A DNA stretch of 64,000 bases from Kineobactrum salinum (GCF_010669285.1 NZ_CP048711.1:248001-312000), one strand, 5' to 3'. Counted from the first letter of the stretch, positions 1 to 9,460 are shown. The notes: generated by a model from the letters alone, not told the origin. Made by a program: numbers and translations.

Positions 1-98
1 GAGGTGGGTTCGGCACTGCGTGCGGTAAAGAACAGTGCAGAGGCGGCAACGGAAAAACAAGCGGCCGCAGCGAAGAGGGAGACAAGATAAGGTTTCAC
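1..98 (-). CDS. N-terminal fragment of an unidentified, probably exported or membrane protein
   Basis: An open frame on the minus strand starts at a GTG (96-98) and runs off the window start. Its first 32 residues begin VKPYLVSLFAAAACFSVAAS and continue with a hydrophobic, alanine-rich stretch, typical of a signal peptide or first membrane helix. An in-frame TGA lies five codons upstream, so GTG 98 is the first usable start. It is divergent from the MarR gene with about 215 bp between them, so it may be the MarR target, for example an efflux component. No family can be named from 32 residues, and no strong ribosome-binding site is visible. Confidence 0.4.
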   Translation of the reverse strand, partial: MKPYLVSLFAAAACFSVAASALFFTARSAEPT

Positions 99-255
99 GG
101 TTGAGACACCAATTCATCGGTAGGGTATGGGTCGGCCTTACAGCCACTGCCCAGAATGCGATATAGACGGAACCAGACTTGTGCATGATCCGCCCCACGA
201 GGATATGGCAGCAGCTCTCAGGGGACTTTCCCAGGGTGAGTACAGGCTCCATAAT

Positions 256-293
256 GTTCGTAGTACGACCTATTATTGATACGTAACACGAAC
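256..293. promoter_or_regulatory. Imperfect palindrome between divergent genes, candidate MarR operator
   Basis: Half-sites GTTCGTAGTACGA (256-268) and ACGTAACACGAAC (281-293) are inverted repeats matching at 10 of 13 positions, separated by 12 bp and centred near 274. The palindrome ends about 20 bp before the MarR start and lies between that gene and the divergent leftward reading frame. MarR-family dimers commonly repress their own promoter by binding such palindromes. The assignment rests on symmetry and position. Confidence 0.45.
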
Positions 294-313
294 CATGTCA
301 AGATGAGTTCACT

Positions 314-784
314 ATGAGAAAGCAAACATCAATAAAGCAAGTCTCCGCACCCGGCGAAGGGCTGGCCGATGCGCTTGTGACGACGGCCTTTATCACGATG
401 GCCGTGATCAACAGGATTGGCGCCGAGAACGACTTGTCCCTCTCGCTGATCCGCGTCTTGGGAATCCTGTCGGATCGTCGCCCGCGAATGGCCGAACTCG
501 CCGACTACCTCGGGTTGGAGAAGCAGACAATGTCGGGACTTATTGCCCGAGCAGAAAAAAGGGGGCTGGTGGCGCGTGCGCCAAACGAAGAAGATGGCAG
601 AGCGACAGATGTTCTTCTGACAAGTGACGGGACCAGGCTCATCAAGCGACTGCATGCCCAGGGGCAACAGGCATTGGCACCCCTCATCGAACAACTCAGC
701 GCGTCGGAACAAAAGCAGCTTCAGGAACTGCTTCAACGCATGCTCGAAACCCGGAGAAGTAGACTGCCACGCGTGAGGAAATAA
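314..784 (+). CDS. MarR family transcriptional regulator
   Basis: This 156-residue protein has the size and layout of MarR winged-helix repressors. A dimerisation helix region comes first, then the helix-turn-helix at about residues 58-80 (MAELADYLGLEKQTMSGLIA), then the wing RAPNEEDGRATDVLLTSDG at about 88-106, and C-terminal helices. The wing carries the DxR-type motif (DGRA) typical of the family. MarR proteins usually sense small phenolic or lipophilic molecules and repress a neighbouring operon, so the divergent gene is the likely target. The ATG start follows a weak purine-rich stretch. The ligand cannot be predicted from sequence. Confidence 0.9.
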   Translation: MRKQTSIKQVSAPGEGLADALVTTAFITMAVINRIGAENDLSLSLIRVLGILSDRRPRMAELADYLGLEKQTMSGLIARAEKRGLVARAPNEEDGRATDVLLTSDGTRLIKRLHAQGQQALAPLIEQLSASEQKQLQELLQRMLETRRSRLPRVRK

Positions 785-787
785 GCT

Positions 788-844
788 CCCTGGCACTGAT
801 ACACGCATTGAGCGTAGAATAACGCGCCTAATCACCCCGGCCCG
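788..844 (+). repeat. 57-bp imperfect direct repeat, left copy (repeat A)
   Basis: It begins four bases after the marR stop codon. It matches 12866-12922 at 46 of 57 positions in the same orientation and includes the identical stretch GCGTAGAATAACGC, itself partly palindromic (GCGT/ACGC). The two copies bracket the defence genes, so they are candidates for an insertion boundary or a dispersed intergenic repeat family. Confidence 0.6.
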
Positions 845-875
845 CGAAGCCAAGCGGGACACAGCCAAACGCTCC

Positions 876-1004
876 ATGGCCAACCCAATGAAGAAGAATC
901 TCACGCCTGCCGAAATCCACGAAGCGCGCATGAATTCCGGGCTGATCCAAACGGGAGCGGTCCATGTGGTCCAGGCATTCGCACGATATCTCCTGCAATG
1001 TTAG
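876..1004 (+). pseudogene. Remnant of a small HTH (XRE-like) regulator
   Basis: A 42-codon frame starts at ATG 876. Its segment LTPAEIHEARMNSGLIQTGA resembles the first helices of small Cro/XRE-type regulators (family pattern roughly LTPxQIRxARxxxGLTQxxAA). After this the similarity stops and the frame ends at TAG 1002-1004, whereas intact relatives continue with a recognition helix and a conserved W-rich segment. I read it as a broken toxin–antitoxin-type regulator fragment at the island edge. The family match is from memory and short, so confidence is low. Confidence 0.35.
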
Positions 1005-1258
1005 TGTGTGGATTACACGATATTGTCAGGGGAAGTCCCTACCCGCTCAGCCAGTCTGGGTCACAGAACCGTGACGCTGCCTCTGATACAGATCAATCCT
1101 CGTTATCATGCAGGTCAATCAACAAGGCTACTGGCGGAATCCGGCAAGTTGCTGGAAGGTGCAGCGGGCCTTTTCCCGATCCATCTTTACACCCATCAGG
1201 AGTAGTCACTTGCCTTTTCGGTAAAAAGTGAACGTGACTATATTCAACGCGATGGTGA
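1005..1258. other. Intergenic stretch without a supported gene
   Basis: A plus-strand frame of 65 codons can be opened from GTG 1008 to 1205, but the product matches nothing I recognise and lacks a good ribosome-binding site. The inverted match AGTCAC/GTGACT (about 1204 and 1234) lies just past the end of jetD and could form a long imperfect stem. No classical U-tract terminator is seen for the Jet operon. Confidence 0.3.
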
Positions 1259-2521
1259 TTATTGGCAGCTCCTTGCGAGTTCATCCAGTAACACCTCTGC
1301 CGTTGCTTCTTCGGCAATAGCCAACCTGTGCCTGCGCATGGCCGGCGCCAGTTCCTGGTCCCAAATGGCATTGACTTCGCTGCCATCCAGATCAGCCGGG
1401 CGCTTTGGGGTTTCTACAAAAGCCGCCAGGTAGTCGCCCGTACCGAAGCGCCAGGGCGTTGCTTGCCAGGTACGCATGACATGATTGCCGATGGCAATGC
1501 CCGGCCAGTCATAGTCTCCATGGTAGAACAAGTGTGCTCCAGCGGCGGCCAGTTGATCCAGCAGCGTGCGCTGGGCGGCGGCGGGCATACCATCGGTGCA
1601 GACCAGTGGCGCGCATTGTGTACCCAGACGGTCAGCGGCAATGGCAACGATATTGGGGTTCTCACAGACAAAGACCTTGCGCCCGGCAACGGGCCACAAG
1701 GGTGAATGACGCAGCAACTGTCTCAACGACAGATAGGCGGGTTCACCTGCCAGCCAGGTACAGGAGGACTCCAGGGGACCAGGCAGATTAAGAAACAACA
1801 CTGGCCGGGCGAGTTCGTTGACAAGTACGCCCGGTCTTGCCCAAGTGTCACGCTGGCGTTCACCGTTACTGATGCTGTCCAGACTATCGTCCACAACCGT
1901 CATGGCCGACCGCTCGTGGTGACGCCAGGCCGCCAGCACCAGGGTGGCCACCGGCCGCCCGGAATCCAGGGCGTGGGCGTCTCCCAGGGTTTCGGCGGCC
2001 AATTGCGCGCGGGTCAGGCCGCTGGCAGGCAGGCGTTGCAGCACGGCGTCGGCGGCAGTCAGTAATTGTTCTGCCTGCTCCGGTTCACGGCCCAGGCGTT
2101 TGAGCAGGGTCAGCGCGGTCGGTGAACGTTGCCATTCCCTGAGCAGTGGGCCACCCTTGGCCGAGAACATCAGCGCTTCCCAGCGGGCCTGGCGTTCTTT
2201 TTTTAACCTGGCATGCGCAACGATGGGGCCTTCCAATCGCTCCAGCGCATCGCGGAGGGAGTTGGCCAACCCGGCTTCGCGCAGCCGTGCATCGAGTTCG
2301 GGGATATTCAGCGTCATTGAATTCGCCAAACGGGATCGACGGCCTGTCAACTGGCACAAGGCGCGGTGTGCGTCCGGGTCGATCCCGGTCAGGCGGATGG
2401 TTTCAAGTGTCGCACCGGGTTCGACGCGTTCGAACCGGCGGCGCAGCCGCTGGCGCACCGTCGCCAGCTCGGAGCCACCCAGTAGACGTTGCAGACGCAG
2501 ATCGGGCTGGCGACCGTTCAT
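1259..2521 (-). CDS. jetD: Wadjet type II JetD, Toprim-domain nuclease subunit (DUF2399/TIGR02679-like)
   Basis: This 420-residue protein is the last gene of the Jet operon, and its ATG overlaps the jetC stop by 4 nt. The C-terminal half carries Toprim-type acidic residues: the E of VFVCENPNIV at about 287 and the DxD of HGDYDWPGIAIG at about 336 and 338. This is the arrangement of topoisomerase VI-like nucleases. In Wadjet systems JetD is the nuclease that cuts small circular DNA after the JetABC SMC motor has extruded it. The N-terminal half matches the general DUF2399 pattern and probably binds DNA. The key acidic residues are all present, so the subunit looks active. The subtype assignment is family knowledge, not a search. 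Confidence 0.85.
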   Translation of the reverse strand: MNGRQPDLRLQRLLGGSELATVRQRLRRRFERVEPGATLETIRLTGIDPDAHRALCQLTGRRSRLANSMTLNIPELDARLREAGLANSLRDALERLEGPIVAHARLKKERQARWEALMFSAKGGPLLREWQRSPTALTLLKRLGREPEQAEQLLTAADAVLQRLPASGLTRAQLAAETLGDAHALDSGRPVATLVLAAWRHHERSAMTVVDDSLDSISNGERQRDTWARPGVLVNELARPVLFLNLPGPLESSCTWLAGEPAYLSLRQLLRHSPLWPVAGRKVFVCENPNIVAIAADRLGTQCAPLVCTDGMPAAAQRTLLDQLAAAGAHLFYHGDYDWPGIAIGNHVMRTWQATPWRFGTGDYLAAFVETPKRPADLDGSEVNAIWDQELAPAMRRHRLAIAEEATAEVLLDELARSCQ

Positions 2522-5500
2522 GGCGGCGGAAACCTGCGGTCGGGATCGGATTCGGCACGCTTCTCACGACCGTCCCAGGTCCAGCGCGACACGAACACCG
2601 CGTCGATGCCTTCCCGGCGCTGCAACTGGCAGATCGCCACACCGGGCAGTTCAGCGTAGCAGGCCCACTCGCGCTCGCTGGTGATGACGAAGTCCAGATC
2701 GAATTCGCGGATCAGCCCCATGCAGTGGGCGCGGGCAGCGTCGTCAATACCGGCGAAGGCTTCGTCCAGTAGCATCAGTCGCGGCGCCAGCGGGCTGCCG
2801 CCGTGGCCGTAAAAACTGGCGATTGCGGCGAACAGGGGCACGGTGAGCCCCAGGGCGCGCTCGCCGCTCGACGCCGGCCCGGAGAGTTTGCGCCATTGCC
2901 CGTCTTGCTGGCGCTGGATGCGAAAGCGGTGCCAGTGGCGGTAGTCCAGGGCGCGAGCGAGTTGGTCGATCAGACTGCTGCCGGTGGCGTCAGCATCTGA
3001 GCGTGTGCGTTCGGCGGCGATCTGCTGCTGCAACATGGAGCCTACCGCGCGCCGGTCCTCCACCGACCACAGGTCGGAGCTGGTGTTCAGCAGGCGTGTG
3101 CGGGCGACATCCAGCCCTGCCGGTGCGCCTTCGTCCACGGACAGCGGCTCCCACTGCAGGCGATAGCGCACGCCGGTGCTGGTCGGACGCTTGTGCAGCT
3201 CCTCGTTGATGTCATGGACCCGTTCGTCTGCCGCACGCATCAGGCGTTGGAGTTCAGCGGCGATCTCGGCCTGCAGGTGGTTTTCCAGCACCTCCCGTTC
3301 CCGCGCCGACAACAGTTCGCTGCGCTGAGCGATATCCTCGGCCAGCAGCGCGGCCAGGGTAGCGGGATTCTCGGCACGGTTTTGATACTGGATATGGACG
3401 GAAAACCCCCAGTCGTTGGGTTCGGACATGGCCTGGTGGCCCAGTGCGCTGAGGGCGCGTTGCAGTTCGGTCAGGTCTTCCGCGATCTGGCGCTGCACAC
3501 GGGTCCAGGCGTTGTCGCTGTCATCGAGCTGGGTCAGCGCCTGTTCGACGCGGCGGGCCAGGTTCAACGCCGGATCGACACTCCAGCTTTCCGGCAGCGC
3601 CAGATCGGGCAAGGCGGAGGCCAGCAGGCCGCTATCGGCAAAACGGTGCAGGCCTTCAACCGCCTGTTGGCGTTCGGTGATGCGCTCGGTCAGTTGCTCC
3701 TCTTTCTGTCTCGCTTCAGTTTCCGCAATGGCACGTTTCTCACCGGCCTTTCTGAGAACTGTATTTGATTCTTCCAACTGGGTTTCGGTTTGGTTGAGCT
3801 GCCCTTTTGCTTCACGCAGCGCCTGTAACAAAGCATCCACTTTCTGGCCGATGGACTGTTGCAGGGTCTCGAAACGGCTGGTTGCCTGTTCGGCAAGTTC
3901 ATTGGCCTGAATCAGCGCATCTTCCGCGCGTTCCAGTGTCTCGCGTGCCTCGCTTTCGCGCTGCTGCTGATCGAGATACGCCGGCCAGTCGCGCTGCCAG
4001 TCGTTTGCCGCCCGGACCAGTTTTGCCTGAGCCTGATCGAAGGTCTCCAGCACCTGCTCGACGTCCGACAACCGCTCGGGCTCGGATGGCAGGCGCAGGT
4101 CTGCCGCGTCGTGCCGCAATTGTTCGCGGGCGGTTTGCAGTGCCGCTTCCATTTCACGGTGGCGGGCGTTGGCTTGTTCCAGGCGCTGGTTTGCCCGATT
4201 GACCTCGTTGCCCGCGCTGGTCGCCGCTGCGATGGCATCGTGCAGCGGGCGGTCGGACGGCATTCCCTGCCGCTCTCGCTCGGCCGACTGGCGGTTGGTT
4301 TTCAGCGCCTCGAACTGGCGCTGGAGTTCGGCATCAACCGCATCGAGTTCTGCAAGGGCGGTGACGATTTCCGCCAATCGTCGCTGGCGCGCGCGTTCAC
4401 GCGCGGTATGGCCGATGTAGTGTGCTTCGGATTTGCCCCAGGCGCCGGCCAGCGCCCCGAGGCGGAAACGGCCGTCCGGCGACAACCAGATTTCGGCGTC
4501 GGCGGGTTCATGCAGACCATAGGCCACACCGTCCAGCAGCGCGACGAGCGTGGTTTCGGCCACCGGACAACCGTCCGGCAGCACCGGGGTCAAGGCATCG
4601 TTCAGGCCGGCGCCCGTTACCGCCGCCCGCCGGACCCAGTTCGTGTCCAGCAGGGGTTGGCCATCGCTGTCGGTCAGCGACCCGTCCGGCGACAACCAGG
4701 CATCGAGCAGCCCGCTGACTTCGAGGGCGGCTTCCAGTCCGGCGCACTCCTCAGGCTTCAACTGCGGTTGAAAGTCCACCAGTTGCCACAGCGGCGCACC
4801 GGGGCGGTGTCTGCGCACATCGGGCGCGCGGGTGGCCGACTGCGGCGGAACCGCATCCTCGCCGGCGAGCAGCCGCTCGCGCTCGGCCTTCAGTTCGACC
4901 CTTTGTAACCGCAGGGTTTCGCGTTGGGCATCCAGTTTCGCCTGGCGCTCGGCATAGCCCTGCAAGGCGGCCCGCCAGGCTGTTTCCAGGGCGGCCCTTG
5001 CCGGGTTGTCACCCTCCGGGCGGGCAGCCCAGTCCGCCAGCTCGCGCAGTGGTTCTTCATCGTCGAAGCGCAATTCCACCAAGTCGGCGCTGTAGTTGGC
5101 CCAGGCGCCGAGCAAGGCCGCGGCCTCCTGTTCGGCGCGCAGGTCGGCCTGTCCACGCTGCTCCAGCAACTCGTCCAGTTCGGCACGGATGGCCTGGACA
5201 TTTTCCTCCGCCAGTGCCGATGCTGCCTGTTGCCTGTCCACCTCGGCATGGCGTTGACGCAAATGGACGATATCCTGGCGTCGGCGCGAAACCACCGCAC
5301 GCAGAGCGTCGGTGGAATCTTGCGGAGCGGGCGGGGTGCTGGCCAATGTCTCGGGCCGGTGAGCGAGTAATGGATTGGTGACGATATCGGCGTCCACACC
5401 GGCGGGCCTGGCGGTTTCCAGCGTGCGGGTGCGAGCGTCTTCCAGCGCGGTACGGGCCTGCCTGGCCTGTTGGCCGCGTTGCCGGCCAAGTTCGGTCTCT

Positions 5501-6663
5501 CGTTGCAGTTTCGATCCCGCATCATCGCGCCCACGGCCTGCTTTGGTGGCGTCCTCACGGCGCTGTTTGGCGTCGTTTTCCGCCTGGGTCAGCCGGTTGG
5601 CATCCTGATTGGCGGGATCACTTTGCAGCGTCTCAACCCGGGCCCGGGCTTTACTCATGGCCTGTTTTGCCGCCTCGAGCGTCCGAGTGGCGGCGGTCTC
5701 CGTTTCCTGCGCCTGCTCCAGCAGGGTTTGAGCCCGGTTGCGCGCCTCGCTGGCGTTGTCGAAACCGGTCTGGGCCTGGCGCAGTTCTCGCGCCTGGCGT
5801 CGTGCCAACATGCCGGTGTAGCGCCGGTAACGGTGCTCGAACTGAGAGACCGCCTGCTCCAGACGACGCGCCTCTTCGAGTTGGTTGCGATCCTCCTCCA
5901 GTTGATTAAGCGCTTCGGCGACATCGCCCAGCAACTCGGCCGGCAGTGGCGGCAACGATTCACTCAGGGCGTTGGACAAACCGGTCTCGTCGGGTTTTTT
6001 CGACAACTGCGGCTGGCGCAACTGGATCAGGGTGTCCATCAGCGCGTCGTAGCGGCGCTGGCCCAGGTGGAACAGCCGTTCGTCCACGGCGCGGCGATAA
6101 CTCTGGCCACTCTCGAACAGCTGGCCGCGCCCGGCTATCACCTCGCGCAGCCTTTCTTTGGTCAGCACCACACGCTGTGCATTGGTCAACCACAGATCCT
6201 GGCCGAGGCGCGGGGCAGGCGCCGCATCATCAGCTTCCAGCACGAAGTACCAACTATCGACCTTTGCCCTGCCGGCCACGGCGGACAGACCAGCACCGAG
6301 GGTGAGGTAATGCGCGCTGCCATCCCGGTCGCAGCGGCCGAACTCGATCCAACTGTAGCCGATGCGGCGGGGATAACTGCCCACCAGCAGGTTCCAGGCC
6401 ATTTTCTTGCCGCTGTCGCCATCCGGCTCGACCCGCGAGGAGCGCAGCTGCGCGTCGAACAGCAGCGGCAGCGTCAGAGAAAGCACCTTGGATTTTCCAG
6501 TGCCATTGTTGCCGCGCAACAGCAGGTGCCCGTCGTGGAACCAGAACTCCTCGCTGTCATAATGAAACAGCTCGACCAGACCAATACGCAGCGGTTGCCA
6601 GCGTTCGAGTTGGGGCGCAGGCAGGGAAGGCCGGGTTGGCGCCTGCAGCAGAGCTTCGGTCAT
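2518..6663 (-). CDS. jetC: Wadjet type II JetC, SMC/MukB-like ATPase (TIGR02680-like)
   Basis: This 1381-residue SMC-like protein is the motor of the system. The Walker A GNNGTGKS is at residues 51-58, the ABC signature-like SSGERAL near 1265 and the Walker B LMLLDEAFAGIDD near 1296. Between them lie two long, Glu/Arg/Gln/Ala-rich coiled coils (about 240-520 and 780-1110) flanking a central hinge-like region. The first GTP-free ATP-binding head sits directly after a short N-terminal leader, as in MukB/JetC. Four-base overlaps link it to jetB and jetD, so the genes are translationally coupled. JetC dimers with JetA and JetB extrude DNA loops on plasmids. No frame problem is seen over the 4.1 kb. 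Confidence 0.9.
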   Translation of the reverse strand: MTEALLQAPTRPSLPAPQLERWQPLRIGLVELFHYDSEEFWFHDGHLLLRGNNGTGKSKVLSLTLPLLFDAQLRSSRVEPDGDSGKKMAWNLLVGSYPRRIGYSWIEFGRCDRDGSAHYLTLGAGLSAVAGRAKVDSWYFVLEADDAAPAPRLGQDLWLTNAQRVVLTKERLREVIAGRGQLFESGQSYRRAVDERLFHLGQRRYDALMDTLIQLRQPQLSKKPDETGLSNALSESLPPLPAELLGDVAEALNQLEEDRNQLEEARRLEQAVSQFEHRYRRYTGMLARRQARELRQAQTGFDNASEARNRAQTLLEQAQETETAATRTLEAAKQAMSKARARVETLQSDPANQDANRLTQAENDAKQRREDATKAGRGRDDAGSKLQRETELGRQRGQQARQARTALEDARTRTLETARPAGVDADIVTNPLLAHRPETLASTPPAPQDSTDALRAVVSRRRQDIVHLRQRHAEVDRQQAASALAEENVQAIRAELDELLEQRGQADLRAEQEAAALLGAWANYSADLVELRFDDEEPLRELADWAARPEGDNPARAALETAWRAALQGYAERQAKLDAQRETLRLQRVELKAERERLLAGEDAVPPQSATRAPDVRRHRPGAPLWQLVDFQPQLKPEECAGLEAALEVSGLLDAWLSPDGSLTDSDGQPLLDTNWVRRAAVTGAGLNDALTPVLPDGCPVAETTLVALLDGVAYGLHEPADAEIWLSPDGRFRLGALAGAWGKSEAHYIGHTARERARQRRLAEIVTALAELDAVDAELQRQFEALKTNRQSAERERQGMPSDRPLHDAIAAATSAGNEVNRANQRLEQANARHREMEAALQTAREQLRHDAADLRLPSEPERLSDVEQVLETFDQAQAKLVRAANDWQRDWPAYLDQQQRESEARETLERAEDALIQANELAEQATSRFETLQQSIGQKVDALLQALREAKGQLNQTETQLEESNTVLRKAGEKRAIAETEARQKEEQLTERITERQQAVEGLHRFADSGLLASALPDLALPESWSVDPALNLARRVEQALTQLDDSDNAWTRVQRQIAEDLTELQRALSALGHQAMSEPNDWGFSVHIQYQNRAENPATLAALLAEDIAQRSELLSAREREVLENHLQAEIAAELQRLMRAADERVHDINEELHKRPTSTGVRYRLQWEPLSVDEGAPAGLDVARTRLLNTSSDLWSVEDRRAVGSMLQQQIAAERTRSDADATGSSLIDQLARALDYRHWHRFRIQRQQDGQWRKLSGPASSGERALGLTVPLFAAIASFYGHGGSPLAPRLMLLDEAFAGIDDAARAHCMGLIREFDLDFVITSEREWACYAELPGVAICQLQRREGIDAVFVSRWTWDGREKRAESDPDRRFPPP

Positions 6664-7925
6664 GTGAGGGATTCCAGCAATGACAAGGTATCAGAGTTCC
6701 GTGCCCGCACCTCGGTTTGGCCAAGTGAGAAACGCGCGATGGCGGGCAAGGGATGCAGACCGTCGGTATCGCGGACAATCAGGCTCAGGCGATGCAATCG
6801 ATCCAGCGTGAGTCCGGCCAGCTCCCGCTCCGCACCGGGCGCCCGCGCCGATTTGCGCCAATAGCGTCCATAGCGCCCCACGGCGTTGCGCAGAAAGTCC
6901 GCGACTTCGGCCTCGGTAATCAGCGTCGGCTCACCCGTCTGGCGCAGGCGCTGGGCAAGATATTCGGCCACCAGCAGCGTGGCGTGGGCCTCCGTGCCCT
7001 CGGCCGGCATCGCCACATCGGTCAACTGCCCGTTTTCGTCAACCAGCGCGAGTCCTTCGGCGCGCTGTTCGGCGACCAGTCCGGCCGCCTCGCACAGCCG
7101 GCCGGCCATGGTGCCGCGCTGGTTGATGAAGTAGGCCTGGGCATCGGCTTTCAATGACGCCGTATAGAGCACTGGGTCGTCAAGCAGCTGCCGCGCCAGA
7201 TGGTGGCGCAGGGCGTCGCGGTGACCCTGTTCGCTGTCCACCCGCAGTTCAGCCACCAACGATTGCAACCGGGATTCGGTGTCCAGCGGCGCGTCCTCGG
7301 TACGCCAGGTCGAAGGGCCACGCACCGCTGCCAGCATGCCCGCCAACAGGCGCCGGTGGACGTCGTAAAGGGCGTCCGAATGTTGCCAGCTGCTCTCGTG
7401 AACGAAGTTAGCCTCTTCGCCGGCCACCCGTTCCAGCACGCCATGCTCCAGGAGTGTGCGGCACACGGCCACCAGTTCCCTCCGCTCAGAAGCCGTGCGC
7501 AGGGTAAAAGTGAAGCCGCGCGCGGCCAGTGCGGGATCGGTTGCCTGCTGCATGATCCGGTCGCCAAGCAGTTTCAGGGTGATCTGCGGGTCGGCCCGTT
7601 CCAACACCGCGCAGGCCAGGCACAACAGCACATAGCGACGCCGGTCGTAGCCTGGCAGGCCGCGCGTAGGATCTGACAAGTCCGCCGGTCGCTTGAACAA
7701 CCGCGCACCCTCACGATCCACGTGCAACGGCCAACCGGCCTCGCGTGCAAACCATTCCCGCAGCCGTTCCGCCTGGCGTCGCACGGCGGGAAAGTCCGCG
7801 TGTTCAGGCGACATCAACGGGCGCATCAGCAGGGCGCGCAGTGCACGACGAAATTCATCCTGCTGTTGCGTGCGCTGCAGCTCGCCAATACGTCGGGCCT
7901 CTTGGTGAAATGGGGGAGTGCTCAT
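6660..7925 (-). CDS. jetB: Wadjet type II JetB, MukE-like subunit (DUF2398/TIGR02678-like)
   Basis: This 421-residue protein overlaps jetA upstream and jetC downstream by 4 nt each. It shows the DUF2398 layout: an N-terminal segment with DRRRYVLLCLACAVLERAD at about 90-108, a central winged-helix-rich area, and a C-terminal part ending in RFSLGQTEVR. In type II Wadjet systems it is the KITE/MukE-like subunit that links the kleisin JetA to the SMC heads. Length and position between JetA and JetC both fit. There are no catalytic residues to test. Assignment rests on sequence feel for the family and the four-gene context. Confidence 0.82.
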   Translation of the reverse strand: MSTPPFHQEARRIGELQRTQQQDEFRRALRALLMRPLMSPEHADFPAVRRQAERLREWFAREAGWPLHVDREGARLFKRPADLSDPTRGLPGYDRRRYVLLCLACAVLERADPQITLKLLGDRIMQQATDPALAARGFTFTLRTASERRELVAVCRTLLEHGVLERVAGEEANFVHESSWQHSDALYDVHRRLLAGMLAAVRGPSTWRTEDAPLDTESRLQSLVAELRVDSEQGHRDALRHHLARQLLDDPVLYTASLKADAQAYFINQRGTMAGRLCEAAGLVAEQRAEGLALVDENGQLTDVAMPAEGTEAHATLLVAEYLAQRLRQTGEPTLITEAEVADFLRNAVGRYGRYWRKSARAPGAERELAGLTLDRLHRLSLIVRDTDGLHPLPAIARFSLGQTEVRARNSDTLSLLESLT

Positions 7926-9460
7926 GCCAGTTCCTGCACCAGGCTGATGGTCAGCAGATGATCGCGACCGGAAAGAATGCCCGCCGGCGTGTGAACGTGG
8001 GCCTGGCTATCCATGGCCAGCGGTTCCAGGCGAATATGCAGCAAGCCATCGCCGGTACGTCGTTCGACGGCTTGTTCGGGACCGGACTGCTCGGCCAGAG
8101 CCTCGCTCAGCAAACCGAGGAACAGACCGAACTCATGCACATCGAGTTCGCCCAGCCTCGACAGGCGGGTGGGTCGGCCGTGAGCCAGGCGCCGCCGCGC
8201 CGCCTCGACCTGACGCGATTCCTCCGCCAGTTGCCGGGCCATCAGGGCGCGTTCCTCGCTGCGATCACGCACCCGCGGCAGTGGCCCACGCGGCGCCGCC
8301 TCGCCATATTCGCGCAACCTCGGGTTGATGGTCAGCGGTGGGGCCTCCAGCCAGGAGGTGCTGGCCGGCACCTCCTTCTCGGACTGAACTTCGAGTGAAA
8401 AATGGCGGGCAGGGTGCAGCGCGAAGGCGGCGCGCGCCAGGCGGTGGGTATCTTCTTCGCTGGCGCAATCGGCAAACCACTGCGCCAGCACACGGAAATC
8501 CGCCGAACGGTCGCTGCGTCCGCTGCGCCGCTCGTTTACGGCGGCGATGGCGCTCAGGAGTTGTGGGATCGCCGCCCTCGCCCGCGCCCGCAGCAATTCG
8601 GCCTGTGGCGGTTCATTGCCGGTAGCCAGGAACCAGCCACGCAAGCCCTTCCAGCGTTCTCGCCAGGCGGCCTGGCGTTGCCGGGTTTCATCAGCCTGCT
8701 CGGTGGTATTTCCCGGCGCGGCATCACGCGCCTCTCGTTCGGCAACAAGAAGAAGAACAGGGTCGATGCGCGTCGACAGATTATCGAGGGTACGCGCGAT
8801 GGTATCGGAGCGACGGATCAGGTCACCGATAAAACGTTCCAGGTATTCAATCAGGCGTCGCTTGTAAGCCACCACCATATTGGCGTCGGCCTGGTGCAGT
8901 TCCAGGCTGCGGGCGACACCAGCCATGAAGGCCTGGGCATTGTCAGCCAAGTCTTCGAACACACGCACCAGATCGCGCAGTATCTCGTGCGTCTTGGCCA
9001 CATCCGGTCCGTTGCCCGATGCCTCATCGTGAGTGAGCAGTTGCCACAATGCCTGCAGGCGGCTGTCGATATCCTCCAGCGCGACACTCTGTAGTTCGGC
9101 GCGTAGCCGCAAGGTGCGTTCGAAAACCGCCAGACCGGCTTCCACCGCCTCGCCACCGCGCGACAGCCGATAGAGAAAGCGCGCCCGATAGAAGTCGCTG
9201 AGCGTAGAGACGCGGGCGGTGTCCGGTTGCGACTCCAGATTGCCCCACTCGGCCAGTTGCGAGAGCGCCTGGGCGACTTCTTCCAGCCCGGGCGGTGTAC
9301 TCGTCCAGGCGGCCTCGGTCAGCACTTCATCGGGACGCAGTTGCAGACGGTACTGGCGCTTTGCGGCGGCGAATACGTCCATGATGGCGCGATAGAACGC
9401 AGTCTTGTCTGCGGTGATGTGACGGAACAGGTCGGTCGAAGATGTCTCCATGATGTTCAT
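7922..9460 (-). CDS. jetA: Wadjet type II JetA, MukF/kleisin-like subunit (DUF2397/TIGR02677-like)
   Basis: This 512-residue protein begins with a helical domain (FRHITADKTAFYRAIMDVFA at about 12-31) and an early winged-helix region, followed by long helices and a C-terminal winged-helix part. This is the layout of DUF2397 proteins, the kleisin-like subunit of type II Wadjet. The kleisin bridges the two JetC heads and recruits JetB. Its ATG overlaps the stop of the upstream interrupted gene (ATGA, 9457-9460). An alternative ATG lies three codons later, so the exact start is uncertain by a few residues. The gene is intact. Confidence 0.82.
   Translation of the reverse strand: MNIMETSSTDLFRHITADKTAFYRAIMDVFAAAKRQYRLQLRPDEVLTEAAWTSTPPGLEEVAQALSQLAEWGNLESQPDTARVSTLSDFYRARFLYRLSRGGEAVEAGLAVFERTLRLRAELQSVALEDIDSRLQALWQLLTHDEASGNGPDVAKTHEILRDLVRVFEDLADNAQAFMAGVARSLELHQADANMVVAYKRRLIEYLERFIGDLIRRSDTIARTLDNLSTRIDPVLLLVAEREARDAAPGNTTEQADETRQRQAAWRERWKGLRGWFLATGNEPPQAELLRARARAAIPQLLSAIAAVNERRSGRSDRSADFRVLAQWFADCASEEDTHRLARAAFALHPARHFSLEVQSEKEVPASTSWLEAPPLTINPRLREYGEAAPRGPLPRVRDRSEERALMARQLAEESRQVEAARRRLAHGRPTRLSRLGELDVHEFGLFLGLLSEALAEQSGPEQAVERRTGDGLLHIRLEPLAMDSQAHVHTPAGILSGRDHLLTISLVQELA

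Noticed and set aside
1008-1205. 65-codon frame near the left island end
   Set aside because: GTG start, no ribosome-binding site and no recognisable similarity; left as intergenic.
5470-6864. Plus-strand frame of 464 codons
   Set aside because: It is antisense to jetC, whose Walker motifs and coiled coils are unambiguous.
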